Below are positions 26,509 to 37,629 of a stretch of DNA of 47,494 nucleotides, in pieces. The stretch comes from Paracoccaceae bacterium (GTDB taxonomy: Bacteria; Pseudomonadota; Alphaproteobacteria; Rhodobacterales; Rhodobacteraceae): the NCBI GenBank assembly GCA_019090795.1, contig JAHRVG010000108.1:1-47494 (forward strand), given 5' to 3'. The first letter of the stretch is position 1, and the number at the start of each line of letters is the position of its first letter. The notes below the pieces were generated by a model that saw only the letters and a program-made list of their open reading frames with translations, was not told the DNA's origin and made no database searches. The position numbers and the translations under genes are program-made.

Positions 26509-26541
26509 CGTTAACAGGGTAAGTTCTGTGCCCTGTTAACG
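26509..26541. repeat. Perfect 11-bp inverted repeat between clpA and the cyclase gene
   Basis: CGTTAACAGGG at 26509-26519 is matched perfectly by CCCTGTTAACG at 26531-26541, with an 11-nt loop. It lies eight bases after the clpA stop and about 90 bases before the cyclase start, both leftward. It could be a clpA terminator, although no T-run follows on that strand, or an operator for the cyclase gene. Confidence 0.55.
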
Positions 26542-26549
26542 ATATTTGC

Positions 26550-28871
26550 CTATTCTGTGGCCAGCAAAGGAGGTTTCCTGCTTGCGATGCGGGGTTTATC
26601 AGGGGCCTCGATATCCAGATGCAAGGCACCATCGCGCACCGAAACCTTGACCACGCCACCTTTGACCAGCTTGCCAAACAACAGCTCCTCGGCCAGTGGT
26701 TTCTTGACGTGCTCCTGAATGACCCGCGCCAAGGGGCGAGCGCCCATCTTGTCGTCATAACCCTTGTTTCCCAACCATGCGGCGGCGGCAGGGGTCAGCT
26801 CAAAGGTTACATTGCGATCCATCAGCTGCGCTTCCAGTTGCAGGACAAACTTTTCGACAACTTTCATGATCACGTCTTTAGACAGGGCGGCAAAGCTGAT
26901 CACCGCATCTAGGCGGTTGCGGAATTCCGGGGTGAACAGCTTTTCAATCGCAGCAGTGTCTTCGCCCTCGCGGGTCTCGCGGCCAAAACCGATTGGTGCG
27001 CGTGCCATATCGGCAGCACCGGCGTTGGTTGTCATGATCAAAATAACATTGCGGAAATCGGTGGTGCGCCCGTTGTGATCCGTCAGTTTGCCGTGATCCA
27101 TCACCTGCAACAGGATGTTGAACACATCCGGGTGCGCCTTTTCGATCTCGTCCAGCAGCAACACGCAGTGGGGGTTCTGATCGACGCCATCGGTCAGCAA
27201 GCCCCCCTGATCAAACCCGACATAGCCGGGAGGTGCGCCAATCAGGCGGCTGATCGCATGTTTTTCCATGTACTCGGACATATCGAAACGGATCAGTTCC
27301 ACCCCGAGGCTATCTGCCAACTGTTTGGCAACCTCGGTTTTCCCCACACCTGTGGGGCCAGCAAAAAGGTAATTTCCGATAGGTTTTTCCGGCTCGCGCA
27401 ATCCCGCACGCGACAATTTAATCGCGGATGCCAGCGCGTCAATCGCCGGATCCTGACCAAAGACGGATCGCTTCAAGGATGCTTCCAGATCACGCAGCAC
27501 CGCCGCATCGTCCTTGGAAACGGTTTTGGCAGGGATGCGGGCGATTTTGGCGACAACTTCCTCAATCTGTGTTAAGTCAATGATCTTGGTGCGTTGATCC
27601 GCTGGCAGTACGTGTTGACGGGCGCCGGCCTCGTCGATCACATCAATTGCTTTGTCGGGCAATTTGCGGTCATGAATATAACGCGCGGCCAGTTCAACGG
27701 CAGTTTTGATGGCATCGGAGGTGTATTCGATGCCGTGGTGTTCCTCGAAATAGGGCTTCAGCCCTTGCAGGATTTTGATTGTATCCTCGACACTCGGTTC
27801 CGTCACGTCAATTTTCTGGAACCGGCGCGAAAGGGCGCGGTCTTTCTCAAAGTGCTGGCGGTATTCTTTGTAGGTCGTGGACCCCATGCAACGTAGCTTG
27901 CCGCCCTGCAAAGCAGGTTTCAGCAGGTTGGAGGCATCCATTGCCCCGCCAGAAGTGGCACCAGCGCCGATAACGGTGTGGATTTCGTCGATGAACAGAA
28001 TGCTGTCGGGAATATCCTCCAACTCTGTCACCACCGCCTTGAGACGTTCCTCGAAATCTCCGCGATAACGGGTGCCCGCCAGCAGCGCGCCGAGATCGAG
28101 CGAATAAATCACCGCATTCGTAAGGATCTCAGGGGTTTCACCTTTGACGATCCGGTTGGCCAAGCCCTCTGCGATGGCGGTTTTACCAACACCGGGATCG
28201 CCCACTAGAATGGGGTTGTTCTTGCGGCGACGGCACAACACTTGAATGCAGCGCTCTACCTCGTGATCGCGGCCAATCAGCGGGTCAATGTCGCCCTCTG
28301 CGGCCTTGGCATTCAGATCAACACAGTATTTATCCAGCGCGGTTTCTTCTTTTTCCGGCGCGTCGCCCTCGGGTGAAAAATCGTCAATATCATCAGCACC
28401 CGTCAGGGGGCGTGCTTCTCCGAATGCCGGATCTTTGGCAACACCATGAGAGATGAAATTCACCGCGTCATAGCGGGTCATCTCCTGTTCTTGCAAGAAA
28501 AAGGCGGCATGGCTCTCGCGTTCGGCGAAAATGGCCACGAGCACATTGGCGCCGGTTACTTCGGAACGGCCAGAACTTTCTACGTGGATTGCAGCGCGTT
28601 GGATTACCCGTTGAAAAGCAGTCGTCGGCGCGGCTTCGGGTTCTTCAGAATCCGCGACCAAACTGTCAAGTTCGGTGTCCAGAAACCGGATCAGCGTGGT
28701 GCGTAGCCCTTCCAGATCAACCTCGCAGGCGCGCATAACCTGTGCGGCGTCTGCTTCGTCAATTAGCGCCAGCAACAGGTGTTCTAATGTCGCCAATTCG
28801 TGTTTGCGCTTATTGGCCAGTGCCAAAGCGCCGTGAATTGCGGTTTCAAGACTGCTCGAAAATGAAGGCAT
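26550..28871 (-). CDS. clpA: ATP-dependent Clp protease ATP-binding subunit ClpA
   Basis: AAA+ unfoldase (773 aa) that feeds substrates to ClpP. It has the N-terminal Clp repeat domain (about residues 1-145), a first ATPase domain with [13 protein letters not shown] near residue 224, a second with [13 protein letters not shown] near 504, and the ClpP-docking IGF loop in RAPIGFGRE. The length is normal for ClpA and shorter than ClpB, whose middle coiled coil is absent. The adaptor gene clpS, often directly upstream, is not adjacent here. An AGGAAAGG-type ribosome site precedes the ATG, and just before it sits an 8-bp-stem hairpin. Confidence 0.95.
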   Translation of the reverse strand: MPSFSSSLETAIHGALALANKRKHELATLEHLLLALIDEADAAQVMRACEVDLEGLRTTLIRFLDTELDSLVADSEEPEAAPTTAFQRVIQRAAIHVESSGRSEVTGANVLVAIFAERESHAAFFLQEQEMTRYDAVNFISHGVAKDPAFGEARPLTGADDIDDFSPEGDAPEKEETALDKYCVDLNAKAAEGDIDPLIGRDHEVERCIQVLCRRRKNNPILVGDPGVGKTAIAEGLANRIVKGETPEILTNAVIYSLDLGALLAGTRYRGDFEERLKAVVTELEDIPDSILFIDEIHTVIGAGATSGGAMDASNLLKPALQGGKLRCMGSTTYKEYRQHFEKDRALSRRFQKIDVTEPSVEDTIKILQGLKPYFEEHHGIEYTSDAIKTAVELAARYIHDRKLPDKAIDVIDEAGARQHVLPADQRTKIIDLTQIEEVVAKIARIPAKTVSKDDAAVLRDLEASLKRSVFGQDPAIDALASAIKLSRAGLREPEKPIGNYLFAGPTGVGKTEVAKQLADSLGVELIRFDMSEYMEKHAISRLIGAPPGYVGFDQGGLLTDGVDQNPHCVLLLDEIEKAHPDVFNILLQVMDHGKLTDHNGRTTDFRNVILIMTTNAGAADMARAPIGFGRETREGEDTAAIEKLFTPEFRNRLDAVISFAALSKDVIMKVVEKFVLQLEAQLMDRNVTFELTPAAAAWLGNKGYDDKMGARPLARVIQEHVKKPLAEELLFGKLVKGGVVKVSVRDGALHLDIEAPDKPRIASRKPPLLATE

Positions 28872-28894
28872 GTATTCGCGCCCTTTCCTGCAAA

Positions 28895-28920
28895 TGTGTG
28901 ATGGTCAGCGCAATCACACA
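28895..28920 (-). promoter_or_regulatory. Hairpin in the clpA leader
   Basis: TGTGTGAT at 28895-28902 pairs perfectly with ATCACACA at 28913-28920 around a 10-nt loop. On the clpA strand it ends a few bases before the ribosome site, so it could affect translation or be an operator. The TGTGA and TCACA half-sites are 12 bp apart, not the 6 bp needed for a Crp site. Confidence 0.45.
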
Positions 28921-28944
28921 AAAAGTTACCTTATGGCTTCTAAA

Positions 28945-28963
28945 TTTCGGTGATTTTCCGAAA
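28945..28963 (-). other. Small inverted repeat downstream of the 29018-29800 gene
   Basis: TTTCGG at 28945-28950 and CCGAAA at 28958-28963 form a perfect 6-bp stem with a 7-nt loop. It could be a weak terminator of the leftward gene at 29018-29800 or part of the clpA promoter region; no strong T-run follows. Confidence 0.3.
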
Positions 28964-29017
28964 CCTTCAAGGGCAAAATGCAATTTTTCTGTGGTGTATT
29001 GCCGCAAAGTCGCGGTT

Positions 29018-29800
29018 TTACCGCTTTATCGGGCAAACTAAAGTCTCCGGTCGCACCCTTTCGGCGTCTTTGAACAAGGAAAACGTCTGGTTTACATAAT
29101 TCACCGCCGCAGAGATGTGCTCGAGGTATTTTTCGAGCTCTGGCGTTAACTCGGCTTCAAAAATCGAGACCGGTCGCTCTTGGGGAGTGGTCTCGAAGGT
29201 AACATAGAACCACGGATCACCGCGTTTCAGGATCAGGTCTTTTGAGGTGTCATGCCACTCGAACGCCCACATCAAGGGGCGTGGCCAGTTGTGGATGGCA
29301 AAGCGACCGCCGAAAATTGTGCCCGGAATTGGCGTCTTGGAATAGTGCATAAAGGCGGATACCTGCGACATGTAGGTCGGCTCGTCGGTGACAAACAGAT
29401 AGGGTAGGGAAACCTGAATTGTCGGGCGGTCGGGATAGCGCCATTCCGGCTCGCTGGTGATGTGCAACTTTTTATTCAGCAGGTTGGCCCGTACCGGAGA
29501 AGCATCCCCCAGCATATTGCGCAGGCCCGGTTTGCCGTTCTGGTCGCGCACAAACCGCAGGTGCATGTCAAATGGCACGCGGATCATGAAATAGCGGCTC
29601 TCCATGTTGATGATGGCAGGGCAGCGAGAGGCTGATTTGGAATGGGTGCGGTTTACATCGGCGGAACGAATGCGTTCCGGGGGCGGGTAGATCACACCGG
29701 AACGGGGGTCGGTCAACAGCCAGCCGATCTGGACAGGGCCCGTGCGGTGGGTGACAGGGCATTTCTGTTCTTCTTCTGCGAACCAGTCTTTCAAAGCCAT
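29018..29800 (-). CDS. Conserved hypothetical protein, function not recognised
   Basis: A 260-aa soluble-looking protein without signal peptide or membrane helices. I do not recognise a catalytic motif. Notable features are aromatic-rich segments (NWPRPLMWAFEWHDTSKD, RGDPWFYVTFE), which suggest a compact beta-rich domain, and a C-terminal helical piece with HISAAVNYVNQTFSLF. An AGGA ribosome site precedes the ATG. It lies 23 bp after the PNPOx-like gene on the same strand, so it is probably the last gene of a gloB-PNPOx-this gene transcript. I assign no function. Confidence 0.75.
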   Translation of the reverse strand: MALKDWFAEEEQKCPVTHRTGPVQIGWLLTDPRSGVIYPPPERIRSADVNRTHSKSASRCPAIINMESRYFMIRVPFDMHLRFVRDQNGKPGLRNMLGDASPVRANLLNKKLHITSEPEWRYPDRPTIQVSLPYLFVTDEPTYMSQVSAFMHYSKTPIPGTIFGGRFAIHNWPRPLMWAFEWHDTSKDLILKRGDPWFYVTFETTPQERPVSIFEAELTPELEKYLEHISAAVNYVNQTFSLFKDAERVRPETLVCPIKR

Positions 29801-29823
29801 TGCTGTATCCTAACGGTTGAATT

Positions 29824-30387
29824 CTATTCTTTGGTCAAAGCAGCGTGCCCGGTGTCAAACCCGTCAATGCTGACAAGGGATTTTTCATCCTGATAGGCAA
29901 CCAAATCGGCATCGCTGCGTGCATCTGTCCAGCGTTCCAGCGATTGGCGTTCACCAGTATAGTCAAACAATGGCACGCCATAGCCGCAAGAGGTTTGCAC
30001 CGTCTGGATATCAAGCAGCAAAATTTTTCGGGCGTTACGAGGCGCCTGACCGCCGTAATGGTCTAGCAGCAGCGTTTCAAATCCTTCGCTGCCCCGGTGA
30101 TGCACATGCCCGGTGCCATACAGACGCATGATGCGCGGAGGGCCTTCAAAGGCGCAAAACATAAAGGTCATACGCGGCAGTTGCAGCATGTGGGCAGAGG
30201 TTTCATTGCCTGAACCGATGTAATCCAAATAAGAAACGGTATTCGGTCCGATAATCCGTAAAACATCCGTAGGGCGGGGGGTGATATTCACCCGCCCTGT
30301 AGCTGCCGCCGATCCGGTAAAGAAAATCTTTTGGCGTGCCACAAAATCCTGATGCTTGTCGGACATGCGGTTGAACATTTCAGCCAT
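29824..30387 (-). CDS. Pyridoxamine 5'-phosphate oxidase-fold protein
   Basis: Split beta-barrel flavin-binding family (187 aa). Typical features are the early strand pair around KIFFTGSAAATGRVNITPRP, the SYLDYIGSGNETSAHM segment that usually contacts flavin phosphate, and a C-terminal part with QTSCGYGVPLFDY. Most members of this branch are uncharacterised FMN- or F420-binding reductases, not true PdxH, so I give no gene name. It begins two bases from the gloB stop and precedes an unrecognised gene on the same strand. Confidence 0.83.
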   Translation of the reverse strand: MAEMFNRMSDKHQDFVARQKIFFTGSAAATGRVNITPRPTDVLRIIGPNTVSYLDYIGSGNETSAHMLQLPRMTFMFCAFEGPPRIMRLYGTGHVHHRGSEGFETLLLDHYGGQAPRNARKILLLDIQTVQTSCGYGVPLFDYTGERQSLERWTDARSDADLVAYQDEKSLVSIDGFDTGHAALTKE

Positions 30388-30389
30388 GG

Positions 30390-31157
30390 TTAAAAATTGT
30401 CCTTCCGGGAGCGGATTTCGGCGAACACCTCAGCGTCGGTTGCGTCTTCCATGCCGAGGGCGGTTTTTACTTTGATATGACCTGCGCGCAGGAATGGATT
30501 GGTGGCCAGTTCCAGCCCAAGGCCAACAGGCACAGTGAATTCGCCCTTGGCACGCTCCGCCTTTACTGCTTGGGCGCGTTGAAGCAAGCTTTCATTGTCC
30601 GGTTCAATTGTCAGGGCGAACTTAGCGTTGTTGGCGGTGTATTCATGGCCAGAATAGATGTCCATCGCGCGCGGCAGGGCATGGAACTTCTGCATGGTTT
30701 CCCACATCATATCCATCGTGCCCTCGAACACGCGGCCGCAACCCCAGGCCATCAGGCTGTCACCCGTGAAGGCCGCCAGTCCTTTGTGGAAAATATAGGC
30801 GACGTGGCCGATGGTGTGACCAGAAACGTCGAGCACTTCATAGTTCATATTGCCAAGTTGCAGGCGGTCGCCCCCTGACACAGCCGTATCCAGCGGCGGC
30901 AGGCGGTGCGCGTCGGCCTTAGCCCCGATTACCTTAGCGCCGGTCGCTTTGACCAATTCTTCGACCCCGTCGATGTGGTCGTAGTGGTGGTGGGTCAGCA
31001 GGATCTGGTCGAGCTGCCAATCGCGCGCTTGAAGCTCTGCCAGAATGGGGGCCGCCTCGGGGGCGTCAACAACAGCAACAGTTCCCGTTTCAACGTCACG
31101 AATTAAGTAGACATAGTTATCTGACAAGCAAGGGATTGTGACGATTTCGAGGGGCAT
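30390..31157 (-). CDS. gloB: Hydroxyacylglutathione hydrolase (glyoxalase II)
   Basis: MBL-fold zinc enzyme (255 aa) that hydrolyses S-D-lactoylglutathione to lactate and glutathione in methylglyoxal detoxification. The binuclear motif [15 protein letters not shown] is intact, and downstream ligands appear in [24 protein letters not shown] and [13 protein letters not shown], the last being the glutathione-binding family signature. It contrasts with the degenerate MBL protein at 10331. AGGA precedes the ATG. It is the first gene of a leftward three-gene group. Confidence 0.95.
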   Translation of the reverse strand: MPLEIVTIPCLSDNYVYLIRDVETGTVAVVDAPEAAPILAELQARDWQLDQILLTHHHYDHIDGVEELVKATGAKVIGAKADAHRLPPLDTAVSGGDRLQLGNMNYEVLDVSGHTIGHVAYIFHKGLAAFTGDSLMAWGCGRVFEGTMDMMWETMQKFHALPRAMDIYSGHEYTANNAKFALTIEPDNESLLQRAQAVKAERAKGEFTVPVGLGLELATNPFLRAGHIKVKTALGMEDATDAEVFAEIRSRKDNF

Positions 31158-31219
31158 GGCTTTTCCTGTCGTTTCTATTTATCCTGATAGCAGTTTGTCG
31201 AATATTGGCGGGTGATGCA

Positions 31220-32020
31220 ATGCACTTGGACGTGGTTGATCTGCACTCTTTCTATTACCGCACCAAACTGGGCCGCATTGCCCAGCGTGCCTTGCGTGAG
31301 CGGATCGTGCAGATGTGGCCCGACACCAAAGGGCAGACGGTGGCGGGTTTTGGCTTTGCCGGGCCGATGCTGCGCCCGTTTCTGGCGGGGTCTCGCCGGG
31401 TGCTGAACCTTATGCCAGGCCCGCAGGGGGTGATGCCTTGGCCCGGAGGTATGGAAAACCATTCGATATTGGTTGAGGAAACCATCTGGCCAATCGCCAC
31501 CGGATCAGTGGACCGGCTGATTGTGCTGCACGGATTGGACACTTGCGAACAGCCAACGGCGCTGTTGAACGAAATCTGGCGGGTGATGGGACCGGGGGGC
31601 AAGGCGCTGTTTGTGGTGCCGAATCGTTCCGGCATCTGGGCGCGCCGCGATGTGACGCCCTTTGGTATCGGGCACCCCTATTCGATGGCGCAATTGGAAA
31701 CGCAGCTCAAGCGCCACCGCTTCTTGCCACTGCAAAGTGCCTCGGTGTTGTACACGCCGCCCAGCCATCGGCCATTTTTCATCCGCTCAGCTGCTGTTTT
31801 GGAACGGTTAGGTGGGGCGATGCCTTTTGGAATCGCCGCAGGGGTGATCATGCTTGAGGTTACAAAGCAGATACATGCGCCAACGCGGCGTGGGTTGGGG
31901 CAAGCTGTGCGCAAGCCGCTCGGAGTGCTGGAGGGAATCGCTAAACCTGCGGGAAAGCCTGTGCGCGGGGCAAATATGAATGGCAGCGCGGAAAATTATT
32001 CTCCCCGCAAGGATTCGTAA
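31220..32020 (+). CDS. Class I SAM-dependent methyltransferase
   Basis: Methyltransferase of the type-11 group (266 aa). The SAM-binding glycine loop is atypical ([11 protein letters not shown] near residue 40), followed by an acidic/hydrophobic strand and the post-core segment [19 protein letters not shown]. The substrate is unknown. The ATG at 31220 is preferred over the TTG at 31205 because a GGGTGA-like site precedes it. The C-terminal ~50 residues are basic and may be disordered. It is divergent from gloB with 62 bp between, an arrangement consistent with a shared promoter region. Confidence 0.83.
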   Translation: MHLDVVDLHSFYYRTKLGRIAQRALRERIVQMWPDTKGQTVAGFGFAGPMLRPFLAGSRRVLNLMPGPQGVMPWPGGMENHSILVEETIWPIATGSVDRLIVLHGLDTCEQPTALLNEIWRVMGPGGKALFVVPNRSGIWARRDVTPFGIGHPYSMAQLETQLKRHRFLPLQSASVLYTPPSHRPFFIRSAAVLERLGGAMPFGIAAGVIMLEVTKQIHAPTRRGLGQAVRKPLGVLEGIAKPAGKPVRGANMNGSAENYSPRKDS

Positions 32021-32207
32021 GAATACGCCGGGGCGGTGCAGCATTACTGTCAGATTGTTGAAACAACGCCCTTTTTTCTATGTAAAACCCGCGCGGATTG
32101 TCGCAAGCTACGATAAAGCCACGGATTTCGACAAAACCACAGCTTCAAAGCCCGTAGTAGTAGTTGCGCATTCAACATACCTTTGTTATCACCGCGTCGA
32201 TTTCGCA

Positions 32208-32234
32208 GGGTTCGCTTTGGCAGAACCCGCTTTT
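32208..32234 (+). terminator. Hairpin with short T-run in the atp leader
   Basis: GGGTTC at 32208-32213 pairs with GAACCC at 32223-32228, followed by GCTTTT. It lies in the 273-bp gap between the methyltransferase and atpH. It could end methyltransferase transcripts or attenuate the ATP synthase operon. I see nothing else clear in this gap. Confidence 0.4.
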
Positions 32235-32293
32235 GTGTAATCCGATGCTCGGCGGGGACCCGGGCGCGTGACAATAAATTCGGAAGGGTTTTC

Positions 32294-32854
32294 GTGGCCG
32301 ATACAGGTTCGACATCATCAGGAGTGGCCGCGCGTTATGCGACGGCTGTTTTTGAATTGGCCAAAGAGGCCAAACAACTGCCCGCAGTCGAGAAAGATCT
32401 GGATGCACTGGCAGAAGCATTGGAAGAAAGTGCCGATTTCGGTGATCTGATTTCAAATCCCGTTTATACCCGAGATCAACTGGTAGACGCTATCGGGGCC
32501 ATTTCCAAGAAGATGGGTCTCAGTGATACCATGTCTGGCACTCTGGGGCTTATGGGTTCCAAGCGCCGTTTGAACGTGCTGCCGCAGTTGGTGGCAACTG
32601 TCAAACATATGATCGCGGAAGAAAAAGGCGAGGTCACCGCAGAGGTGACAGCAGCCAAAGCCTTGACCAAGGCTCAACAAGACAAACTGGCCAAAACGCT
32701 GAAGGCGTCTGTTGGCAAGGATGTAATAATCAATGTCGCCGTTGATAAGTCTCTTATCGGCGGTTTGATCGTTAAAGTGGGTTCACGGATGATCGACAGT
32801 TCGATCAAATCGAAACTCTCCAATCTTCAAAACGCAATGAAAGAGGTCGGATAA
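32294..32854 (+). CDS. atpH: ATP synthase F1 subunit delta
   Basis: Stator subunit linking F1 to the peripheral stalk (186 aa). It has an N-terminal helical domain ([18 protein letters not shown]) and the conserved C-terminal [19 protein letters not shown]. The GTG at 32294 is chosen because GGAAGGG lies about six bases upstream and the product has the family length; the frame runs open further upstream. First gene of atpHAGDC; its stop overlaps the atpA ATG by one base (TAATG). Confidence 0.95.
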   Translation: MADTGSTSSGVAARYATAVFELAKEAKQLPAVEKDLDALAEALEESADFGDLISNPVYTRDQLVDAIGAISKKMGLSDTMSGTLGLMGSKRRLNVLPQLVATVKHMIAEEKGEVTAEVTAAKALTKAQQDKLAKTLKASVGKDVIINVAVDKSLIGGLIVKVGSRMIDSSIKSKLSNLQNAMKEVG

Positions 32855-34392
32855 TGGGTATCCAAGCTGCAGAAATTTCTGCGATCCTCAAGGACCAGAT
32901 TAAGAACTTTGGTCAAGAGGCAGAAGTCGCCGAAGTGGGCCGCGTGCTCTCCGTTGGGGATGGTATCGCGCGTGTGCACGGTCTGGACAACGTACAGGCC
33001 GGTGAAATGGTCGAATTCCCCGGTGGTATCCGCGGGATGGCGTTGAACCTAGAAGTCGACAACGTGGGTGTGGTTATCTTTGGTTCCGATAGGGACATTA
33101 AAGAAGGTGACACTGTTAAGCGGACGAACTCTATCGTGGATGTTCCAGTAGGCAAAGGTCTGCTGGGTCGTGTTGTCGATGGTCTGGGTAACCCGATTGA
33201 CGGCAAAGGCCCGATTGAAAGCGATGTGCGCGCCATTGCCGACGTTAAGGCGCCGGGCATTATTCCGCGCCAGTCCGTTCATGAGCCAATGGCAACCGGT
33301 CTGAAAGCTGTTGACGCCTTGATCCCAGTTGGCCGTGGCCAACGCGAGTTGATCATTGGTGACCGTCAAACAGGTAAATCCGCGATTGCGCTGGATACGA
33401 TCCTGAACCAGAAAGCTTCTAACGAAGCTGCCGGCGAAGACGACAGCAAGAAGTTGTACTGTATCTATGTGGCGATCGGTCAAAAACGCTCGACTGTTGC
33501 GCAGCTGGTGAAAAAGCTGGAAGAAACAGGTGCGATGGCCTATTCGATCGTTGTTGCGGCTACTGCATCCGATCCTGCGCCAATGCAGTTCCTTGCACCC
33601 TATTCCGCAACTGCGATGGGCGAGTATTTCCGTGACAACGGCATGCACGGCCTGATGATCTATGATGATTTGACCAAGCAAGCGGTTGCATATCGTCAAA
33701 TGTCCCTGCTGCTGCGTCGTCCACCGGGACGTGAAGCTTATCCAGGTGACGTTTTCTACCTGCACTCCCGTCTGCTGGAGCGGTCTGCGAAATTGAACCC
33801 TGATTACGGTTCCGGTTCCTTGACAGCTCTGCCTGTTATTGAAACTCAGGGTGGCGACGTTTCGGCGTTTATTCCGACCAACGTGATTTCGATCACTGAC
33901 GGCCAGATCTTTCTTGAAACAGAACTGTTCTACCAAGGCATCCGCCCTGCGCTGAACACCGGTCTGTCCGTTTCTCGTGTGGGTTCATCGGCACAAACCA
34001 ACTCGATGAAATCCGTTGCGGGTTCGATCAAGCTGGAATTGGCCCAGTACCGTGAAATGGCTGCCTTTGCGCAGTTTGGTTCTGACCTTGATGCCTCGAC
34101 CCAAGCTCTGCTGAACCGTGGTGCGCGTCTGACTGAACTGCTCAAGCAGCCCCAGTATTCGCCGCTGACAAACGCCGAGCAGGTTATTGTGCTTTATGCG
34201 GGTACACACGGCTTCCTCGACAATATCGCCGTTGGTGATGTGGGTCGTTTTGAAGCTGACCTGTTGTCCTATCTGCGCAATAACGCCACTGATCTGCTGG
34301 CCTTCATCACCGATGAAGACCCCAAGATCAAAGGCGAAGCCGAAGATCGGGTAAAAGCAGCCGTCGAAGCCTTTGCAAAAGACTTCGGTTAA
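32854..34392 (+). CDS. atpA: ATP synthase F1 subunit alpha
   Basis: Regulatory nucleotide-binding subunit of the F1 hexamer (512 aa). The P-loop [10 protein letters not shown] is near residue 170, and the alpha signature region [17 protein letters not shown] carries the arginine that reaches into the beta catalytic site. The length and ends are standard. The four F1 neighbours and tight spacing confirm the operon; F0 genes are elsewhere, as is usual in alphaproteobacteria. Confidence 0.98.
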   Translation: MGIQAAEISAILKDQIKNFGQEAEVAEVGRVLSVGDGIARVHGLDNVQAGEMVEFPGGIRGMALNLEVDNVGVVIFGSDRDIKEGDTVKRTNSIVDVPVGKGLLGRVVDGLGNPIDGKGPIESDVRAIADVKAPGIIPRQSVHEPMATGLKAVDALIPVGRGQRELIIGDRQTGKSAIALDTILNQKASNEAAGEDDSKKLYCIYVAIGQKRSTVAQLVKKLEETGAMAYSIVVAATASDPAPMQFLAPYSATAMGEYFRDNGMHGLMIYDDLTKQAVAYRQMSLLLRRPPGREAYPGDVFYLHSRLLERSAKLNPDYGSGSLTALPVIETQGGDVSAFIPTNVISITDGQIFLETELFYQGIRPALNTGLSVSRVGSSAQTNSMKSVAGSIKLELAQYREMAAFAQFGSDLDASTQALLNRGARLTELLKQPQYSPLTNAEQVIVLYAGTHGFLDNIAVGDVGRFEADLLSYLRNNATDLLAFITDEDPKIKGEAEDRVKAAVEAFAKDFG

Positions 34393-34426
34393 AACGTGGC
34401 CTTCTGGAATTAAGGAGATTTGCTAA

Positions 34427-35299
34427 ATGGCAAACCTTAAAGACCTGAAAATGCGGATCGACAGTGTTACCAGCACTCGTAAGATCACCAAGGCCATGCA
34501 AATGGTCGCGGCGGCTAAGCTTCGTCGAGCTCAGGAATCTGCTGAAGCTGGGCGCCCTTTTGCGGCGCGCATGAATGCAGTAATGAGCAATCTGGCCGGT
34601 GCATCAGCGGGGAGCGAAGGTGCTCCTCATCTGTTGGCTGGCAACGGCAAAAATGCGGTTCACTTGTTGATCGTCGCAACCGCTGAACGCGGTTTGTGCG
34701 GCGGTTTCAACTCTTCCATCGCCAGACTGGCCCGCGCACATGCGGAAAAGTTGGTTGCGGAAGGTAAAACCGTGAAAATGGTAACCGTTGGCAAAAAAGG
34801 CCGCGAGCAATTGAAGCGTGATTATCAAGATATCATGCTTCATCACTTTGATTTTTCCGAAGTGAAACGCATCGGCTATGCGAATGCTCAGGAAGTTGCG
34901 AATGACGTGATGCACCGCTTTAATGCGGATGAATTCGACGTTGCAACAATCTTCTACAACAAGTTCGAGTCGGTGATGTCGCAAGTTCCGACGGCGCAAC
35001 AGCTGATCCCAGCCCACTTTGAAGTGGATGCGGATGCAGAAGCGCCATTCTACGAATACGAACCAAGTGAAGAAGAAATTCTGATCGAATTGCTGCCGCG
35101 CGCTCTGACCACGCAAGTGTTCACCGCGCTGTTGGAAAACGGCGCATCAGAGCAAGGCGCGCGGATGTCTGCAATGGACAACGCAACCCGTAACGCTGGC
35201 GAAATGATCGATAAACTGACAATCGAGTATAACCGCTCACGTCAGGCAGCGATCACCAACGAATTGATCGAGATTATCTCGGGCGCTGAAGCGCTCTAA
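34427..35299 (+). CDS. atpG: ATP synthase F1 subunit gamma
   Basis: Central rotor shaft of F1 (290 aa). Conserved N-terminal helix [20 protein letters not shown], the internal [12 protein letters not shown] loop, and C-terminal helix ending [14 protein letters not shown] strong AAGGAGA site lies before the ATG. It is preceded by a 34-bp gap after atpA and followed 18 bp later by atpD. Nothing unusual is seen. Confidence 0.97.
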   Translation: MANLKDLKMRIDSVTSTRKITKAMQMVAAAKLRRAQESAEAGRPFAARMNAVMSNLAGASAGSEGAPHLLAGNGKNAVHLLIVATAERGLCGGFNSSIARLARAHAEKLVAEGKTVKMVTVGKKGREQLKRDYQDIMLHHFDFSEVKRIGYANAQEVANDVMHRFNADEFDVATIFYNKFESVMSQVPTAQQLIPAHFEVDADAEAPFYEYEPSEEEILIELLPRALTTQVFTALLENGASEQGARMSAMDNATRNAGEMIDKLTIEYNRSRQAAITNELIEIISGAEAL

Positions 35300-36742
<1,443 letters not shown>

Positions 36743-36761
36743 GCGTTAGGAGGCTGTAATC

Positions 36762-37154
36762 ATGGCCAACACAATGCAATTTGATCTGGTTTCGCCAGAA
36801 CGCAAGCTGGCTTCGCTTGAGGTATCCGAGGTGGGAATCCCCGGATCCGAGGGCGATTTTACAGCCATGCCCGAGCACGCGCCGATCCTGACCACCCTGC
36901 GCCCCGGCGTTTTGAAGGTGAAGTCAGGCAGTGATGTAACCCAGTATCTGGTGACAGGCGGCTTTGTAGAGGTTTCCGGCACCGCGACCTCGGTTCTGGC
37001 GGAGCAGGCCATTCCGATTGCTGATGTCACCCGCGAGCTTGTCGAGGGCTTGGTTGCGATGGCTGAGAATGCTGCGGAAAACCTGCACGGAGCCGAGCTT
37101 GATCTGGCATCAAAGCGGGTTGCCGATACCAAGGTTCTGCTGGATTTGGTCTAA
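36762..37154 (+). CDS. atpC: ATP synthase F1 subunit epsilon
   Basis: Rotor subunit that can inhibit ATP hydrolysis (130 aa). The N-terminal beta-sandwich contains FDLVSPERKLAS and GDFTAMPEHAPILTTLRPG; the C-terminal helical hairpin is short, as is common in alphaproteobacteria. An AGGAGG site precedes the ATG. A clear intrinsic terminator follows 32 bp after its stop, closing the operon. Confidence 0.96.
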   Translation: MANTMQFDLVSPERKLASLEVSEVGIPGSEGDFTAMPEHAPILTTLRPGVLKVKSGSDVTQYLVTGGFVEVSGTATSVLAEQAIPIADVTRELVEGLVAMAENAAENLHGAELDLASKRVADTKVLLDLV

Positions 37155-37185
37155 ATCCGTCGCAAAATTGCCAATATCTATCTGT

Positions 37186-37220
37186 AAACCCCGCCAAATG
37201 TGCGGGGTTTACTTGTTTTA
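37186..37220 (+). terminator. Intrinsic terminator of the atp operon
   Basis: AAACCCCGC at 37186-37194 pairs perfectly with GCGGGGTTT at 37202-37210 around a 7-nt loop, followed by ACTTGTTTTA. It is the best terminator-like structure in the window and sits directly after atpC. Confidence 0.85.
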
Positions 37221-37269
37221 GCGGGTGTAATCGTTTGTTCTGTAGTGAGTTGTTAGCGGTGGAGGCCCG

Positions 37270-37629
37270 ATGAAAAAACTGTATTCAAGCGTAACCGGTA
37301 TTGATCGCGGCTCTGTTCAGTTGTTTTCCGATTTTGAAGAAAATGGTGAAATGTGGGTAGGTAGGGGTGAGCGGGAGCGAGTTGTGCCAGTACAATTCTC
37401 CGAAGCTTTCAAATCGGTGCCCAGTGTTTTCATTACGCTGGAAATGCTCGATTTAAGTAGTAACCACAATTACCGCGCCGTGACGACCGCAGAAAATATT
37501 ACCGAAAGCGGCTTTGATGCCGTTTTTAAAACATGGGCAGACACCCGCGTTGCCCGGGCCATTGCCACATGGATGGCAATCGGCGAGGTTCAGGGAGAAG
37601 ACGACTGGGATATTGATTTTAGCAGTTAG
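37270..37629 (+). CDS. H-type lectin domain protein
   Basis: A small protein (119 aa) in which nearly the whole length matches the H-type lectin fold known from snail agglutinins. Typical segments are FSEAFKSVPSVFITLEMLDL, the VTTAENITESGFDAVFKTWADT stretch, and a closing ATWMAIGE. There is no signal peptide, so a cytosolic or non-classically released protein is likely. GGAGG precedes the ATG. It stands after the atp terminator, so it probably has its own promoter. Its stop overlaps the MocR gene stop on the other strand (TTAG). Ligand and role are unknown. Confidence 0.85.
   Translation: MKKLYSSVTGIDRGSVQLFSDFEENGEMWVGRGERERVVPVQFSEAFKSVPSVFITLEMLDLSSNHNYRAVTTAENITESGFDAVFKTWADTRVARAIATWMAIGEVQGEDDWDIDFSS

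Noticed and set aside
28895-28920. Crp-cAMP binding site in the clpA leader
   Set aside because: TGTGA and TCACA are separated by 12 bp; a Crp site needs 6 bp.
33049-33936. Long minus-strand open frame inside atpA
   Set aside because: It lies entirely antisense to a highly conserved gene and has no family resemblance.
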